NCBI RefSeq assembly: GCF_007830435.1
Contig: NZ_VLLC01000003.1
Span: 28,223-92,222 of the forward strand
DNA: 64,000 bases
Direction: 5' to 3'
Source of the DNA: Desulfobotulus alkaliphilus
GTDB taxonomy: Bacteria; Desulfobacterota; Desulfobacteria; Desulfobacterales; ASO4-4
The translations under genes were made by a program, and so were the position numbers. Shown here piece by piece: positions 43,332-53,074 of the stretch (its first letter is position 1; each line of letters begins with the position of its first letter). The notes beneath the pieces were generated by a model. That model was not told the origin of the DNA and did not search any database. It saw nothing but the letters and a program-made list of their open reading frames with translations.

Positions 43332-44896
43332 TTTTTCCCTCCCAGACCTGCCATGCGGAGACAGGCATGAAGCCCCACGCCCATCAGGGCAAGAGCCGTC
43401 AGAATCCATCCCCCCACGGACAGGGGACCGCCGCTGTCACGGCCCGGAATATACACCCCTGAAATACCTGCAAGGCGGCTGCCTTCGCGGATATGGCAGT
43501 CGCTGCAGGAAAGGGCCTGATCCTTTGGCGCCACCATGTGGGTAATGGGATAGAGGAAGGTGCTTTCCACAAAACCTACCTCTCCGCTGAAGGGAAGATC
43601 CCTTGAAGCCATGCCCTTTTCAATGGATGTCACCCAGTCAAAATCCGACCAGTAGGCACCACTGCCCTTAGGCCCGAAAAGCTTTGGAAAAACAAGGGTG
43701 TTCAGCTTTGCGTCATAGGGCTGGATGCCCCTGTGAACTTTAAAGGGATAGATCCTTGCATTGGGATCCTGTGGTTTGGTATCCAGATAATTCACGCCAA
43801 TGACGGTGTCCGGATCAATGGTATCCGTAACCAGAGTATTGCGGATCACGCCCTTAAACCATGCATACTCAGGAATAACATTTTTCGCCCATTCAAAAAC
43901 TCCCTTCTGACTGTCATATACAGGCCGTCCCAGATCCCCCGGTACTTTATAGGGTTTTCCATCCTTCAGCTTCCCAGCCTCGGACCAGTCCCAGAGCATT
44001 TTTGTAGGCACACCGCCCCTGGCATAGCTGGGAATATGGCAGGTCTGACAGGCAACCTTGTCCGTGTGATCATTGAGCTTGGAAATGCCTGCATGGGGAC
44101 TGTTGCCATGGCAGGCGATACAGCTGATACGGGAAGCCAGATCATCCTCGATCAGGCTTTTATGTTCTTCCACGGCAGGTGTCTGATAACAGCGGCCACT
44201 GATTCTGTGGGCCACGGTGGTGTGACAGCGCACACAGGCAAAACCGCCGCCATCTTCGGACATATGCACATCCAGCTCCCGTGGCGGATAAAAAAGAGAG
44301 GAGTCCAGGTCCCCGTGCTTGACCCCGTCACCACCGCCCCCGTAAAAATGACAGGTGCCGCAGTTTGCCCTTTCAGGTTTTGCCACACTCTGGGCTACGG
44401 CGTTCCAGTCCGGCGGCTCAAACAGCTCGCCCGTGGCCGGAAAGCGGGTGGGTTTTGTCACAGGGTTTCCCGCAGCCGTGGGGTATTTTTTATAGGTTCC
44501 CGTCTGTTCATGGCAAACCAGACAGTCAATGTTTTCCTCCTTTGAAAAATCAAAGGAATCATCCTTCCAGCCGTAGCCTGCATGGCAGGAAGTACAGCGG
44601 GCTTCGTTTTCGGGGATACTGATGCAGTAGTTGTTCATGGAAAGCCCTGCCTTTCCCAGTTTTCCATCCCCGGATTCCGGACAGATCCAGGTCCAGTGGA
44701 TGGTTTCCATAAACTGGCTTCCCGCCTCATTGTGGCAGCTCAGACAGGCCTGTGTCACCTCCGGACCGGATGCAAACTCTTTTTTCAACTGCTCAAAGCG
44801 GCTGTGATCCGCCGTGCTCACAGGGGCAGCAGCCCAGCCCGGTGCTGTCATGGCCAGCACAAAGGCCAGCAGCCATATGCAATTCTTTTTTTTCAT
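43328..44896 (-). CDS. Octaheme c-type cytochrome, tetrathionate reductase family
   Basis: 522 residues, signal peptide (about 1-23, cleaved near GWA-AAP) and eight CxxCH haem sites: CLSCH, CTSCH, CLVCH, CGTCH, CVRCH, CIACH, CQTCH, CSDCH. Organisation matches the OTR family (TIGR04315-like), which can reduce tetrathionate and in vitro nitrite or hydroxylamine. A C-terminal TM helix (SVGGWILTALALMGVGLHA) anchors it to the membrane. GGAGG lies 5 bases before the ATG at 44896. It precedes and overlaps the cytochrome b gene, forming a quinone-linked redox module. Confidence 0.92.
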   Translation of the reverse strand: MKKKNCIWLLAFVLAMTAPGWAAAPVSTADHSRFEQLKKEFASGPEVTQACLSCHNEAGSQFMETIHWTWICPESGDGKLGKAGLSMNNYCISIPENEARCTSCHAGYGWKDDSFDFSKEENIDCLVCHEQTGTYKKYPTAAGNPVTKPTRFPATGELFEPPDWNAVAQSVAKPERANCGTCHFYGGGGDGVKHGDLDSSLFYPPRELDVHMSEDGGGFACVRCHTTVAHRISGRCYQTPAVEEHKSLIEDDLASRISCIACHGNSPHAGISKLNDHTDKVACQTCHIPSYARGGVPTKMLWDWSEAGKLKDGKPYKVPGDLGRPVYDSQKGVFEWAKNVIPEYAWFKGVIRNTLVTDTIDPDTVIGVNYLDTKPQDPNARIYPFKVHRGIQPYDAKLNTLVFPKLFGPKGSGAYWSDFDWVTSIEKGMASRDLPFSGEVGFVESTFLYPITHMVAPKDQALSCSDCHIREGSRLAGISGVYIPGRDSGGPLSVGGWILTALALMGVGLHACLRMAGLGGKK

Positions 44897-44979
44897 TTTT
44901 ACCTCCAGGCACATGAAATGGGTGAATATTTCCTTACGAGAGGCCTGTACGGGAAAAGGTTACAAGCATTTGCATCAAA

Positions 44980-46536
44980 TTATTTTTTCCCGTTAACAAG
45001 CTCCTGGAGATCACGGACCACAAGGGTCATAAAATTAGCCTGCGCATTCATTTCTTCTGCTGCACTGGCGGACTCTTCAGAAATCGCTGCTGCATTCTGG
45101 ACAACAGATTCCATGGCGGCAACAGCCCGGTTGATCTGAGAAATACCATCGGCCTGTTCCGATGCCGCCCCTGCAATTTCTCCCAGAAGCCCCCCCACCA
45201 TATGTGCCTGTCCGCTTACCCGGGTAAAGGCGTCTCCTGCTGTTTTCGTGACCTGACTTCCTTTTTCTACCCGCTTCTGGATTTCACCGATCAGCTCTCC
45301 GGAATCACGGGAAGCCTGCGCAGCCTTAAGGGCCAGACGACGGACCTCACCTGCCACAACAGCAAAACCTGCCCCGGCTTCTCCGGCACGGGCAGCTTCC
45401 ACAGCCGCATTCAGGGAAAGCAGGTTGGTCTGAAAAGCAATGGCATCAATGGAACCGACTATTTCTGAAGCTTCACCTCCCACACGGGAAATGGCATCCA
45501 TGGCTTCCTGAAGATCCTGCATGGCTGCTTCTGAGTGATGCATTTCTTCGCCTACGGACTTCATCAGAGAATCCGCTTTTCTTGCATTTTCTGCTGTTCT
45601 TGCCACCTGAGAAGCCATTTCTTCCAGAGAGGCTGCCGTTTGTTCAATGGATGCGGCCTGACTCGAAGCTCCTTCAGCCAGGCTCTGGCTGGAGTTTGAA
45701 ACCTCTCCGGAACCTTCGGCAACCTGAGAGACGCCATTTTTAAGATCCTGAACAATCCGTGCCACTGGAGAAGAAACCCCCCGGTGCACAAGAAGAGCAA
45801 AACCTGAAATTGCCAGACCGATACCTGTCAGCGCAAAAAAAGCCGCTGCCAAAAGATTCCTCCGGACTTCCACATCTGCCTCATCCAGAGACTGGATGAC
45901 CTGAAAGGCACCATGCATTTGTCCTTCCTGCCAGCCTTCCATGGAGCCTCCCGTAATATCCAGCCCATCCCCACGCCCCCAGTATTCATAGGAGCGCTCA
46001 GGATCTCCGTGGCAGTAAAGACATGTTGCGGAAAGTCTGACTGGCAGAAAATATCGGACCGCATTTATTGCTTCATCAACAAGATAATATTCCGAAAGAT
46101 CTTCCCGGGCCAGTTTGCGCAGCACATCGGCTTCCACAGTGGACGTACTTCCATAATCGGGCATGTTTTCAGGATTTCTCGGTGAAAATTTGGGAACCCT
46201 GAAAGTATATCCGCCGGACTCTGCTTTTTTCATCGCCGCCTCCCAGGCTGTCACCACGGGTACCGCACCAAGAACGGCTGCCATCCCTTCCGGTTTTTTC
46301 GAAAATTCATTCAGAATTTCAACGGAAAACATACCCTTTTCCCACTTGTCATCCATGGCCTCACGCACGGATTCAGCCATAAGACAGATTGCTCTGGCCT
46401 TTTCCACAAAAGCCTCTACGGTTTTTGAACGGAAATTCCATGCATACACGGAAAAAAAAAGAGCGCAGAGCAATGTCATACTGATACCGCAGAGAAGTAT
46501 GATTTTTACCATCAGGGATAAACGGGAAAGAGCCAT
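44980..46536 (-). CDS. Methyl-accepting chemotaxis protein with c-type haem sensor domain
   Basis: 518 residues. TM1 (about 8-30), a periplasmic domain with a CLYCHGDP haem c motif in a DUF3365/Tll0287-like context, TM2 (about 225-247), and a cytoplasmic signalling domain with the hairpin [20 protein letters not shown] followed by [13 protein letters not shown]. No pentapeptide tether (NWETF-like) is visible at the C terminus [15 protein letters not shown] lies 6 bases before the ATG. Adjacent to the octaheme module and likely to sense redox state or a small ligand at the haem. Confidence 0.9.
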   Translation of the reverse strand: MALSRLSLMVKIILLCGISMTLLCALFFSVYAWNFRSKTVEAFVEKARAICLMAESVREAMDDKWEKGMFSVEILNEFSKKPEGMAAVLGAVPVVTAWEAAMKKAESGGYTFRVPKFSPRNPENMPDYGSTSTVEADVLRKLAREDLSEYYLVDEAINAVRYFLPVRLSATCLYCHGDPERSYEYWGRGDGLDITGGSMEGWQEGQMHGAFQVIQSLDEADVEVRRNLLAAAFFALTGIGLAISGFALLVHRGVSSPVARIVQDLKNGVSQVAEGSGEVSNSSQSLAEGASSQAASIEQTAASLEEMASQVARTAENARKADSLMKSVGEEMHHSEAAMQDLQEAMDAISRVGGEASEIVGSIDAIAFQTNLLSLNAAVEAARAGEAGAGFAVVAGEVRRLALKAAQASRDSGELIGEIQKRVEKGSQVTKTAGDAFTRVSGQAHMVGGLLGEIAGAASEQADGISQINRAVAAMESVVQNAAAISEESASAAEEMNAQANFMTLVVRDLQELVNGKK

Positions 46537-46833
46537 GGAAGACCTCCTGTATGTAAATGGAAAACAAGTCTTTTTTTGAGGGGGGAGTAAAGGTGCCCCT
46601 CCGTTCAGTAAACATAGCAACGGTCTCTGCTGAGCAGGGCTGCCTGTACGGCCCACCCTGAAGGAAAGAGGAACATCTGCGGTGCTGATTGAAGATACTT
46701 GTTTATAAAACAGAATACACAAGGCTGCCTTCCAAGACAAGTCCTCCCCTTGCATCCCTTTAAAAGAGGGGTTAGTTTAAAAGCCAGAACGGGCAGCTTT
46801 CAGTACATCTTTTATGTGGACAGGAACGAGACC

Positions 46834-47814
46834 ATGCTCTTAGACAAAGAAAAACGCTGCAAGTCCGAGCCCGGCGCCTCCCTTGGCTATCGGGAAGAAA
46901 TACCTGAAATAACAGAAGCCATCATACGCTCCTGCGAAGAACCGGGCAGCTTTACCCACATCAACCATGAGCCCATCCCTTCCAGACAGGAGGTGGTTTC
47001 CATTGTCCATGCCCTGCAAAAGCTGATTTTCCCCGGATATTTCAGCAGGGAAAGCCTGGATGCCACCAACCTCCGCTATAAAATCGGCCACAGTGTATCA
47101 AGGCTTTTTGATACCATGGCCCAGCAGATCATCCACAGCCTTCGCCATGACTGTTTTCGCTACGACAAACCCTGCAGCCACTGCAGTGATCAGGGCTACG
47201 AGACCGCCACAAAGCTGTTCCGGGCCATTCCGGATCTGCGGCGTATCCTTGCAACGGACGTGAGTGCGGCCTATGACGGAGATCCTGCGGCATCCAGCCA
47301 TGATGAGATCATCTTTTCCTATCCCGGTATTTTTGCCATTGCCGTACACCGGGTCGCCAACATCCTTTACAAAGACGAGGTTCCTTTCATACCCAGAATC
47401 ATGAGTGAATATGCCCACAGTGTGACAGGCATTGACATCCACCCCGGTGCCACCATCGGTGAGCGTTTTGCCATTGACCACGGCACAGGGGTTGTGATCG
47501 GAGAAACCACCCGGATAGGGAACAATGTGAGGATCTATCAAGGGGTTACCCTTGGTGCCCTCTCCCTGCCACCGGATGCGGGCAACCGGCTCAAGGGCAA
47601 AAAAAGGCATCCCACCATAGAAGATGACGTCATCATCTATTCCGGCACCACCATCCTTGGCGGAGATACGGTGATCGGCACCCGCAGTGTCATCGGTGGT
47701 AACGTCTGGCTGACGGAATCCGTTCCTCCGGATACACTGGTGGTTATGGAAGCCCCAAAGCTCAGCTACAGAGCTTCTGCACAAAAGGGAAAAACCTCCC
47801 ATGATTTTACATGA
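46834..47814 (+). CDS. cysE: Serine O-acetyltransferase
   Basis: Makes O-acetylserine for cysteine synthesis. 326 residues: a long helical N terminus (~165 residues, longer than most CysE) and a left-handed beta-helix hexapeptide domain with GIDIHPGATIGERFAIDHGTG followed by VVIGETTRIG. H and D in FAIDHGTG are catalytic in the family. The extended N terminus is of the EpsC type. It overlaps the next gene by 14 bases. Confidence 0.9.
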   Translation: MLLDKEKRCKSEPGASLGYREEIPEITEAIIRSCEEPGSFTHINHEPIPSRQEVVSIVHALQKLIFPGYFSRESLDATNLRYKIGHSVSRLFDTMAQQIIHSLRHDCFRYDKPCSHCSDQGYETATKLFRAIPDLRRILATDVSAAYDGDPAASSHDEIIFSYPGIFAIAVHRVANILYKDEVPFIPRIMSEYAHSVTGIDIHPGATIGERFAIDHGTGVVIGETTRIGNNVRIYQGVTLGALSLPPDAGNRLKGKKRHPTIEDDVIIYSGTTILGGDTVIGTRSVIGGNVWLTESVPPDTLVVMEAPKLSYRASAQKGKTSHDFT

Positions 47815-49159
47815 ACTCCGCCGGGAAATCCGGCTGCCCCTTTCTCCGGAAAAGGTTTTTGACTGGCATAGCCGAAAGGATGCCCTGCTGCGCCTGAGCC
47901 CGCCCTGGGCCATGCCCGCATCCGTCAGCCAGCAGGACGGGCTGAAAACCGGTGGAAACGTTTCCATGCGTATTCCCCTTGGTCCCCTCTCCCTTCCCTG
48001 GAAAGGATGCTACCCGGAAGTAAGCGCTCCCTTTTTTTTTAAGGACATACAGACAAAGGGACCCTTTGCCTTCTGGGAGCATTCCCATTATTTTCATCCG
48101 GATGCAGCAGGCTGCCGCATGGAAGACCTGCTGCGCTTTGCCCTGCCAGCGGGTCCGGTGGGTAATTTTTTTGCAGGGGAAAGGGTAAAGCAGAAACTTC
48201 AGAGGCTGTTTGACTGGCGGCAGCATGTGCTGGAAGATGATCTTTCCGCACCCCTGCCCCGGCCCATGACCATTCTGATGAGCGGAAGCTCCGGTCTGGT
48301 GGCAGAAAGCCTCATCCCTGCCCTGACAACGGCGGGGCACCGGGGGATTCCCCTTGTCCGCCAAAGGGGACTTTCCGGCACCCGCTTCTGGAATCCGGAA
48401 AAGGGCTGTGCCGACCCCGGCATCATGGATGGGGTGGATGCGGTGCTGCACCTTGGGGGAGAGCCCATCGGCGAAGATACATGGACAGAAGAAAAAAAAC
48501 GCCGCATTCTCCAAAGCCGTATTCAGGGAACCCGTTTTCTTGTGCAGGCCATAAAAAAAGCATCCCATCCGCCAAAAATCTTTATTTCAGCCTCTGCCAT
48601 CGGGTATTACGGACACAGAAAAGACCGTATTTTAAGCGAAGCAGATACCAGCGGGCAGGGCTTTCTTGCCCGTGTCTGCCGCATGTGGGAGGAAGAAGCC
48701 CTGCAGGCACAGGATTTCTGTCGTGTGGTCTGTCTGCGCATCGGCATCGGTTTGACACCCAGAGGCGGAGCCCTTGCCCGGCTCTATCCCCTTTTTTCCA
48801 TGGGGCTGGGGGGCACCATCGGCCGGGGCCGGGCCTGGATGAGCTGGATTGCCATGGAAGATCTGGTGCGGGCCATCCGTTTTCTGCTTCATACCGAAAA
48901 AGTATCCGGACCTGTGAATCTCACGGCACCAAAGCCCTTGCAGGCATCTGCCTTTGCAGATACGCTGGCATCTACCCTCAAAAGACCCGCGGGGATGCGG
49001 CTGCCCCCTTCCCTTTTGCAGCTTTGTCTGGGGGAAATGGGTAAAGAGGTGCTGATGAGCAGTACAAGGGCTTACCCTTTCAAACTGGAAGCCGCAGGCT
49101 TCCGCTTTCGTTATCCGGACCTGAAAAGTGCCCTGCCCATGCTGACGGGCAAGGGATAA
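47801..49159 (+). CDS. TIGR01777-family SDR epimerase fused to an N-terminal SRPBCC domain
   Basis: 452 residues. Residues ~1-145 form a START/SRPBCC-like ligand pocket (REIRLPLSPEKVFDWHSRKD ... FAFWEHSHYFHPD); residues ~152-450 are a TIGR01777 SDR with a modified NAD motif MSGSSGLVAESL, ISASAIGYYGHR and the C-terminal DUF1731 region (LPPSLLQLCLGEMGKEVLMSS). The usual GxxGxxG is GSSGLVA. The catalytic Y-x-x-x-K is altered. The substrate is unknown. Confidence 0.85.
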   Translation: MILHELRREIRLPLSPEKVFDWHSRKDALLRLSPPWAMPASVSQQDGLKTGGNVSMRIPLGPLSLPWKGCYPEVSAPFFFKDIQTKGPFAFWEHSHYFHPDAAGCRMEDLLRFALPAGPVGNFFAGERVKQKLQRLFDWRQHVLEDDLSAPLPRPMTILMSGSSGLVAESLIPALTTAGHRGIPLVRQRGLSGTRFWNPEKGCADPGIMDGVDAVLHLGGEPIGEDTWTEEKKRRILQSRIQGTRFLVQAIKKASHPPKIFISASAIGYYGHRKDRILSEADTSGQGFLARVCRMWEEEALQAQDFCRVVCLRIGIGLTPRGGALARLYPLFSMGLGGTIGRGRAWMSWIAMEDLVRAIRFLLHTEKVSGPVNLTAPKPLQASAFADTLASTLKRPAGMRLPPSLLQLCLGEMGKEVLMSSTRAYPFKLEAAGFRFRYPDLKSALPMLTGKG

Positions 49160-49182
49160 ACCTCGCCGCCAAGGAATCTTCC

Positions 49183-50322
49183 ATGTCCCTTTTTTACAAG
49201 CGCAGTTTCACCGTTCTCATGATTCTGGCCATGGCCTTTGGCTTTTTCCACCTTTTCATCCCAAAGGAAACCATCCCCTTTGATTTTGAACGCCTGCACA
49301 TTTTTCTTTTTAATCTCTGTGCCGGTGGCGGACTCATCCTTTTTCATACCCGAAGAAACCTGCCAGAGCCCATGGGTATTCTGCTGCCGGTTTTTCTATG
49401 CCTGAGCCTTCTCTTTGCCCTTTCCGCCTTTCTGGAAAGCTACATCCCTGCCATGCTCTGTGCCCTTATGCTGGCCATTCTGGTGGAATCCGAACGCATA
49501 CGGAACTTCTCTTTTTTTCCTTTGGATTTTTTTAAGGACAGGGTACCCGTGGAAAAAAAATTCCATCAGGCAGCCCTGCTATGCCTTTCCTCGGGCCTTG
49601 CCATTTCCGTTCTGGTCATGTTCAACGAAAGCTACGGCAACTGGGTTTCCATGGAAAAGCTGACCCTGAACACCTTTTTTCTGGGTTTTTCCTTTCCCGT
49701 ATCCCTTATCACCATGAGTGTGATGTTTCAGATTATCGGGGATAACCGGGTGCGGATGACGCGGGTTTTAAAAAACATCGGCTTCTGGTCCGTCAATCTC
49801 GGTGTCATTATTTTTTTTATTTTCATCCTGTTTGAATGGCCTTCCCTTCAGCTGGTCATATCCCTGATACTTTTCGGGGCGGTCCTCCTCATTCTTATTC
49901 TTTTTCTTCAGGATCCCATGCAGGCCCAGCAGAAGGCCTTTCTTACCTCGGGCATGCTTTTTCTGGTATTTACAGGCATCAGCGGCATTGCCTACATTCT
50001 TCTGGAGATGACACCCTACTATACCTATGAAAACGGGAAAATTCTTTTAAAAATGCACAGTTTCGCATCCCTTTACGGATGGAACCTCAGCGGTCTTGTG
50101 GTGATCATGCGCTACGAGGACTTTCCCATCAAACTGCACTCCAGAACCCTGATTCTGACCCACTGGCTCACCGTGCTTGTTCTGGCCCCCATGGGATACT
50201 TTTCACCCTTTTTTGCCCTTGTGGGGCTGCTGGCGTATATTGTTCTGTTGGAAGTCCTTTTTTTCAGCGCAAAAAGTGCTGGGGAAGAAACAAAGCCCCA
50301 TGTCCGGCTAAAGGAATTGTGA
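49183..50322 (+). CDS. Polytopic membrane protein of unknown function
   Basis: 379 residues with about ten hydrophobic segments and short charged loops. I do not recognise the family. Features: a histidine in FHLFIP (TM1), FHTRRNLPEP after TM2, and a C-terminal pair of helices with LILTHWLTVLVLAPMGYFS. It has no transporter motif. AAGGA lies 8 bases before the ATG. 23 bases after the SDR gene, so cysE-SDR-this gene may be one transcript. Confidence 0.7.
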   Translation: MSLFYKRSFTVLMILAMAFGFFHLFIPKETIPFDFERLHIFLFNLCAGGGLILFHTRRNLPEPMGILLPVFLCLSLLFALSAFLESYIPAMLCALMLAILVESERIRNFSFFPLDFFKDRVPVEKKFHQAALLCLSSGLAISVLVMFNESYGNWVSMEKLTLNTFFLGFSFPVSLITMSVMFQIIGDNRVRMTRVLKNIGFWSVNLGVIIFFIFILFEWPSLQLVISLILFGAVLLILILFLQDPMQAQQKAFLTSGMLFLVFTGISGIAYILLEMTPYYTYENGKILLKMHSFASLYGWNLSGLVVIMRYEDFPIKLHSRTLILTHWLTVLVLAPMGYFSPFFALVGLLAYIVLLEVLFFSAKSAGEETKPHVRLKEL

Positions 50323-50359
50323 AACACTTCTGTATTCCAAAAACAGGTCTTTTTGATTT

Positions 50360-50706
50360 GTAACTGTTCAGCACAGTTTATTTTGAACTGCCAATGCTGT
50401 AGTTGCAGCAGCTTTGTACTGTTGCAAGGCTCCGTGGCTATTTGCAAGTGACATTGCAATCGTTTCGGATCAGAGCTTTGCAGACCTGTGCGAAAGAAGC
50501 GGAAAACTGTCTGAGCCGCCACAAAGGCAGCGTGCCAAAGCCTACCATGGTAATCAAAAAGCTTATCCTGCCTGTGGCGGGGAGTTTTTGCCGCTTCCGC
50601 ACAGGGCAAGAAGATCCCGAATAAGATTGCGTCACGGGCAAATAGCCTGGGGCCTGTGCGTCTGTCTTGCAGCTATGGTACTTGGAAAACTGTGCTGAAT
50701 AATTAC
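50360..50706. mobile_element. Non-autonomous IS66-like element, copy 5 (347 bp)
   Basis: Orientation as copies 2 and 4. Perfect 8-bp duplication TTTGATTT at 50352-50359 and 50707-50714. Confidence 0.9.
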
Positions 50707-50762
50707 TTTGATTTTTAACAAGGTCGTTCTGCGGTCCTGATTTATTCTGATGGCTGACTCTC

Positions 50763-50876
50763 TCAGCCACAGCCTGCAGGTCCGATGGATTATGGTGCGG
50801 GCGGATATTTTAATGGGGGCAGGGGTGGAGGCCTGCCCCTGCGAATGGTTTTTACGGTCCGGATTCCTGTGGCTGA
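50763..50876. repeat. Decayed relative of the 223-bp CTGATTAC element
   Basis: Bounded by TCAGCCACAG and CTGTGGCTGA. Shares TATGGTGCGGGC, a GGGCAGG/CCTGCCC hairpin and GCGAATGGTTTTTA with the element at 19392-19614, but lacks its CTGATTAC ends and target duplication. Confidence 0.6.
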
Positions 50877-50990
50877 AAAAGAGCAGAAAGTTTTTCATAC
50901 ACTGGCACCTTTTGTGCATTTATCAAAAAATGTTTTCACCGGAATTTTTCCGTCTTTACTTATCCACCCAGCCAGACAAGGAGATATGCC

Positions 50991-51224
50991 ATGACAGAAA
51001 AAGAAAACAGGCGCTACAAGGTTAAAATGGCCTGCCCCCAGTGCGGGTGCAGCAATCTTACCACCCTTTCCAGGGAAGAAATTCAGCAACGCTTTGGCGA
51101 TCTCCCCAATGTGGAGCTGGACTGCCATGAGTGTATGATTAAATATGAGACTGCCCGGGCAGATGCCTGCCCTGAATGGGATGCGGAATGCCTTATGATG
51201 CAGGAAGGTAAAGGGGCCTCCTGA
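50991..51224 (+). CDS. Small zinc-ribbon-like protein
   Basis: 77 residues with CPQCGCSNL and CHECMIKYE, two C-x-x-C pairs about 30 residues apart that would make a zinc knuckle. The C-terminal third is acidic and has two extra cysteines (ADACPEWDAEC). No family recognised. AAGGAG lies 9 bases before the ATG. It stands between the repeat cluster and the ferritin-like gene. Confidence 0.65.
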   Translation: MTEKENRRYKVKMACPQCGCSNLTTLSREEIQQRFGDLPNVELDCHECMIKYETARADACPEWDAECLMMQEGKGAS

Positions 51225-51417
51225 AGGGTGTGTATAGAAAAAGAAACTTTTTTGTATTGACAAACACCATGACCATGCTGACATAGTTCACCTTAATTTT
51301 TCACCATACCCATACAGCAGCGATAATGGAAAATCGGGATGATCCTTAAAATCCATTTTTATAATTTAAAAACTTTCTCCCGCAGGGAGAACAGACTTCC
51401 AAGGAAAGGTAAAAAAA

Positions 51418-51891
51418 ATGGCCTTTGATTTTAATGCGGATGAAATTTTCCAGATGGCAATTCAGATCGAGCAGAATGGCACCAAATTTTACAGAAATGC
51501 GGCAGAAGGTGTACAGAAGCCCGAAGAAAAGGAATTTCTTCTCAAGCTGGCTGAAATGGAAGTGGATCACGAAAACACCTTTACGGAAATGAAGCGCAGC
51601 CTCTCCGAAGATGAGAAGGCTAAAACCGTATTTGATCCTGAAAATGAAACGCTTCTTTACCTCAAGGCCCTTGCGGATACCCGCGTATTTTTCCAGAAGA
51701 CCATTGATACTTCCAGCCTTAAGGAAATCCTCAAGGAAGCCATTGTTGCCGAAAAGGATTCCATCGTCTTTTATCTGGGCATGAAAGAGCTGGTCCCCGC
51801 AGGCAAGGGCAAAGAGCGTCTGGATGCCATCATCAAGGAAGAAATGGGCCATATCCGTCTTCTGAGCAAGGAGCTCATGGCCATCAAGTAG
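51418..51891 (+). CDS. Ferritin-like/rubrerythrin-type diiron protein
   Basis: 157 residues of a four-helix bundle. Di-iron ligands: E in FQMAIQIEQNGTKFY, E-x-x-H in EMEVDHENTF, E in ILKEAIVAEKDSIVFY and E-x-x-H in IIKEEMGHIRLL. The C-terminal rubredoxin domain of classical rubrerythrin is missing, so it is the short ferritin-like form; peroxide protection is likely. AAGGAAAGG precedes the ATG, and a terminator follows. Confidence 0.87.
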   Translation: MAFDFNADEIFQMAIQIEQNGTKFYRNAAEGVQKPEEKEFLLKLAEMEVDHENTFTEMKRSLSEDEKAKTVFDPENETLLYLKALADTRVFFQKTIDTSSLKEILKEAIVAEKDSIVFYLGMKELVPAGKGKERLDAIIKEEMGHIRLLSKELMAIK

Positions 51892-51913
51892 TCTTTGTTT
51901 TATAATTAAAAAT

Positions 51914-51961
51914 AAAAAAGGTTCCGGTGCATCATTAAAAAAGCACCTGAACCTTTTTTTG
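51914..51961. terminator. Bidirectional terminator between ferritin-like gene and ion channel gene
   Basis: AAAAAAGGTTC and GGTGC pair with GCACC and GAACCTTTTTTT with a small asymmetric bulge. Symmetric A- and T-runs allow both directions. Confidence 0.88.
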
Positions 51962-51991
51962 TTTCTTATGCCCATGGGGGGAGGATGATAC

Positions 51992-52816
51992 CTATCTCCC
52001 GGATCCAGAGGAAACCTTTCTGTTCAGCTCCAGAAGCAGGGCTTTCATTTCCGCAAGCTCCTGTTTCAGGGCTTCTGCCTCAAGCTGGCGGGTACATTCC
52101 TGTTCCTGAGCCTGAGACTCCTGCATATTATTCACAATCACCCCGATAAAAAGATTGATGACAATGAAGGTTCCCATGAGGATAAAGGATACAAAGTAAA
52201 GCCAGGCCCAGGGGCTTTCCCCAAGCAGGGGGCGCATTACGCCGCTGGCCCAGGATTCCAGTGTGACCACCTGAAAGAGGGTGAGCAGGGTGACATGCAT
52301 GGAGCCGAAGTATTCCGGGCTGATGCTGCCAAAAAAAATCGTTCCCATCACGGAGAATACATAAAAAAGCAGTCCCAGCAGAAAGGCAATGTTCCCCATG
52401 GCCGGGATGGTTGCCAGAAGCGCACCTATCATACGCTGCAGGGAGGGAATGATGGAAATGGTACGCAGCACCCTGAGAATGCGCAGGATACGCAGCACAG
52501 ATACAAAATGGCCTCCGGCAAGGACAAGGCTGCTGGCCACAATGAAAAAATCAAAAAGATTCCAGCCATCCTTAAAAAACCCGTAACAGGGCCGGGATCC
52601 GGCTATGCGTATGAGGATTTCTATGGTGAAAATAATAATGAATATTTTTTCAATGAGGTAAAACCCCTTCTGAAAAGAAAGGTAGAGGGAGGGATAGGTT
52701 TCCATGCCAATGACAATGGCATTGAGAATGATCATGGCAATGATGAAATTTTTGAAACGGGGATTTTCCGCAAGTGTGTGGCAGCGTTCACGGAGGGTTA
52801 TGGGAAAGGATGCCAT
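51992..52816 (-). CDS. Bacterial voltage-gated sodium channel (BacNav/NaChBac type)
   Basis: 274 residues, one six-helix unit that would form a tetramer. S4 carries regularly spaced arginines (RILRILRVLRTISIIP); the pore filter TLESWAS is the sodium-selective sequence of NaChBac-like channels; S6 is FILMGTFIVINLFIGVIVNN. The C terminus is a coiled coil (LEAEALKQELAEMKALLLEL), as in the family. AGGA lies 7 bases before the ATG. Such channels are known in marine and alkaliphilic bacteria and suggest a sodium gradient. Confidence 0.92.
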   Translation of the reverse strand: MASFPITLRERCHTLAENPRFKNFIIAMIILNAIVIGMETYPSLYLSFQKGFYLIEKIFIIIFTIEILIRIAGSRPCYGFFKDGWNLFDFFIVASSLVLAGGHFVSVLRILRILRVLRTISIIPSLQRMIGALLATIPAMGNIAFLLGLLFYVFSVMGTIFFGSISPEYFGSMHVTLLTLFQVVTLESWASGVMRPLLGESPWAWLYFVSFILMGTFIVINLFIGVIVNNMQESQAQEQECTRQLEAEALKQELAEMKALLLELNRKVSSGSGR

Positions 52817-53074
52817 TCTTTTGTCCTGTATATAATTGGGGTTTCCGTTGACCTAAGGGCGTTCGCCAGCTTTTTTATGGGCCCACAGAGGCTTTCTCCG
52901 CTCTCTTTTTCAGATAAAACCGGATTGATCAATACCCGGAATGAAAGGCTATGGATTTTTTTGCAGGGGAAGTATAGAGGTAGGGGCCTTAAAGCCTGCT
53001 GCGGCCTTTGTTTTGAAAAAATGGCTACGGCCGATCCGAAGGCTGTATAAACAACCCCTTATGAAAGCTGAAGA

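Noticed and set aside
46699..46833. Longer start for cysE at 46699
   Set aside because: The upstream 45 codons lack resemblance to CysE and start without a ribosome site; the ATG at 46834 begins the family-like N terminus.
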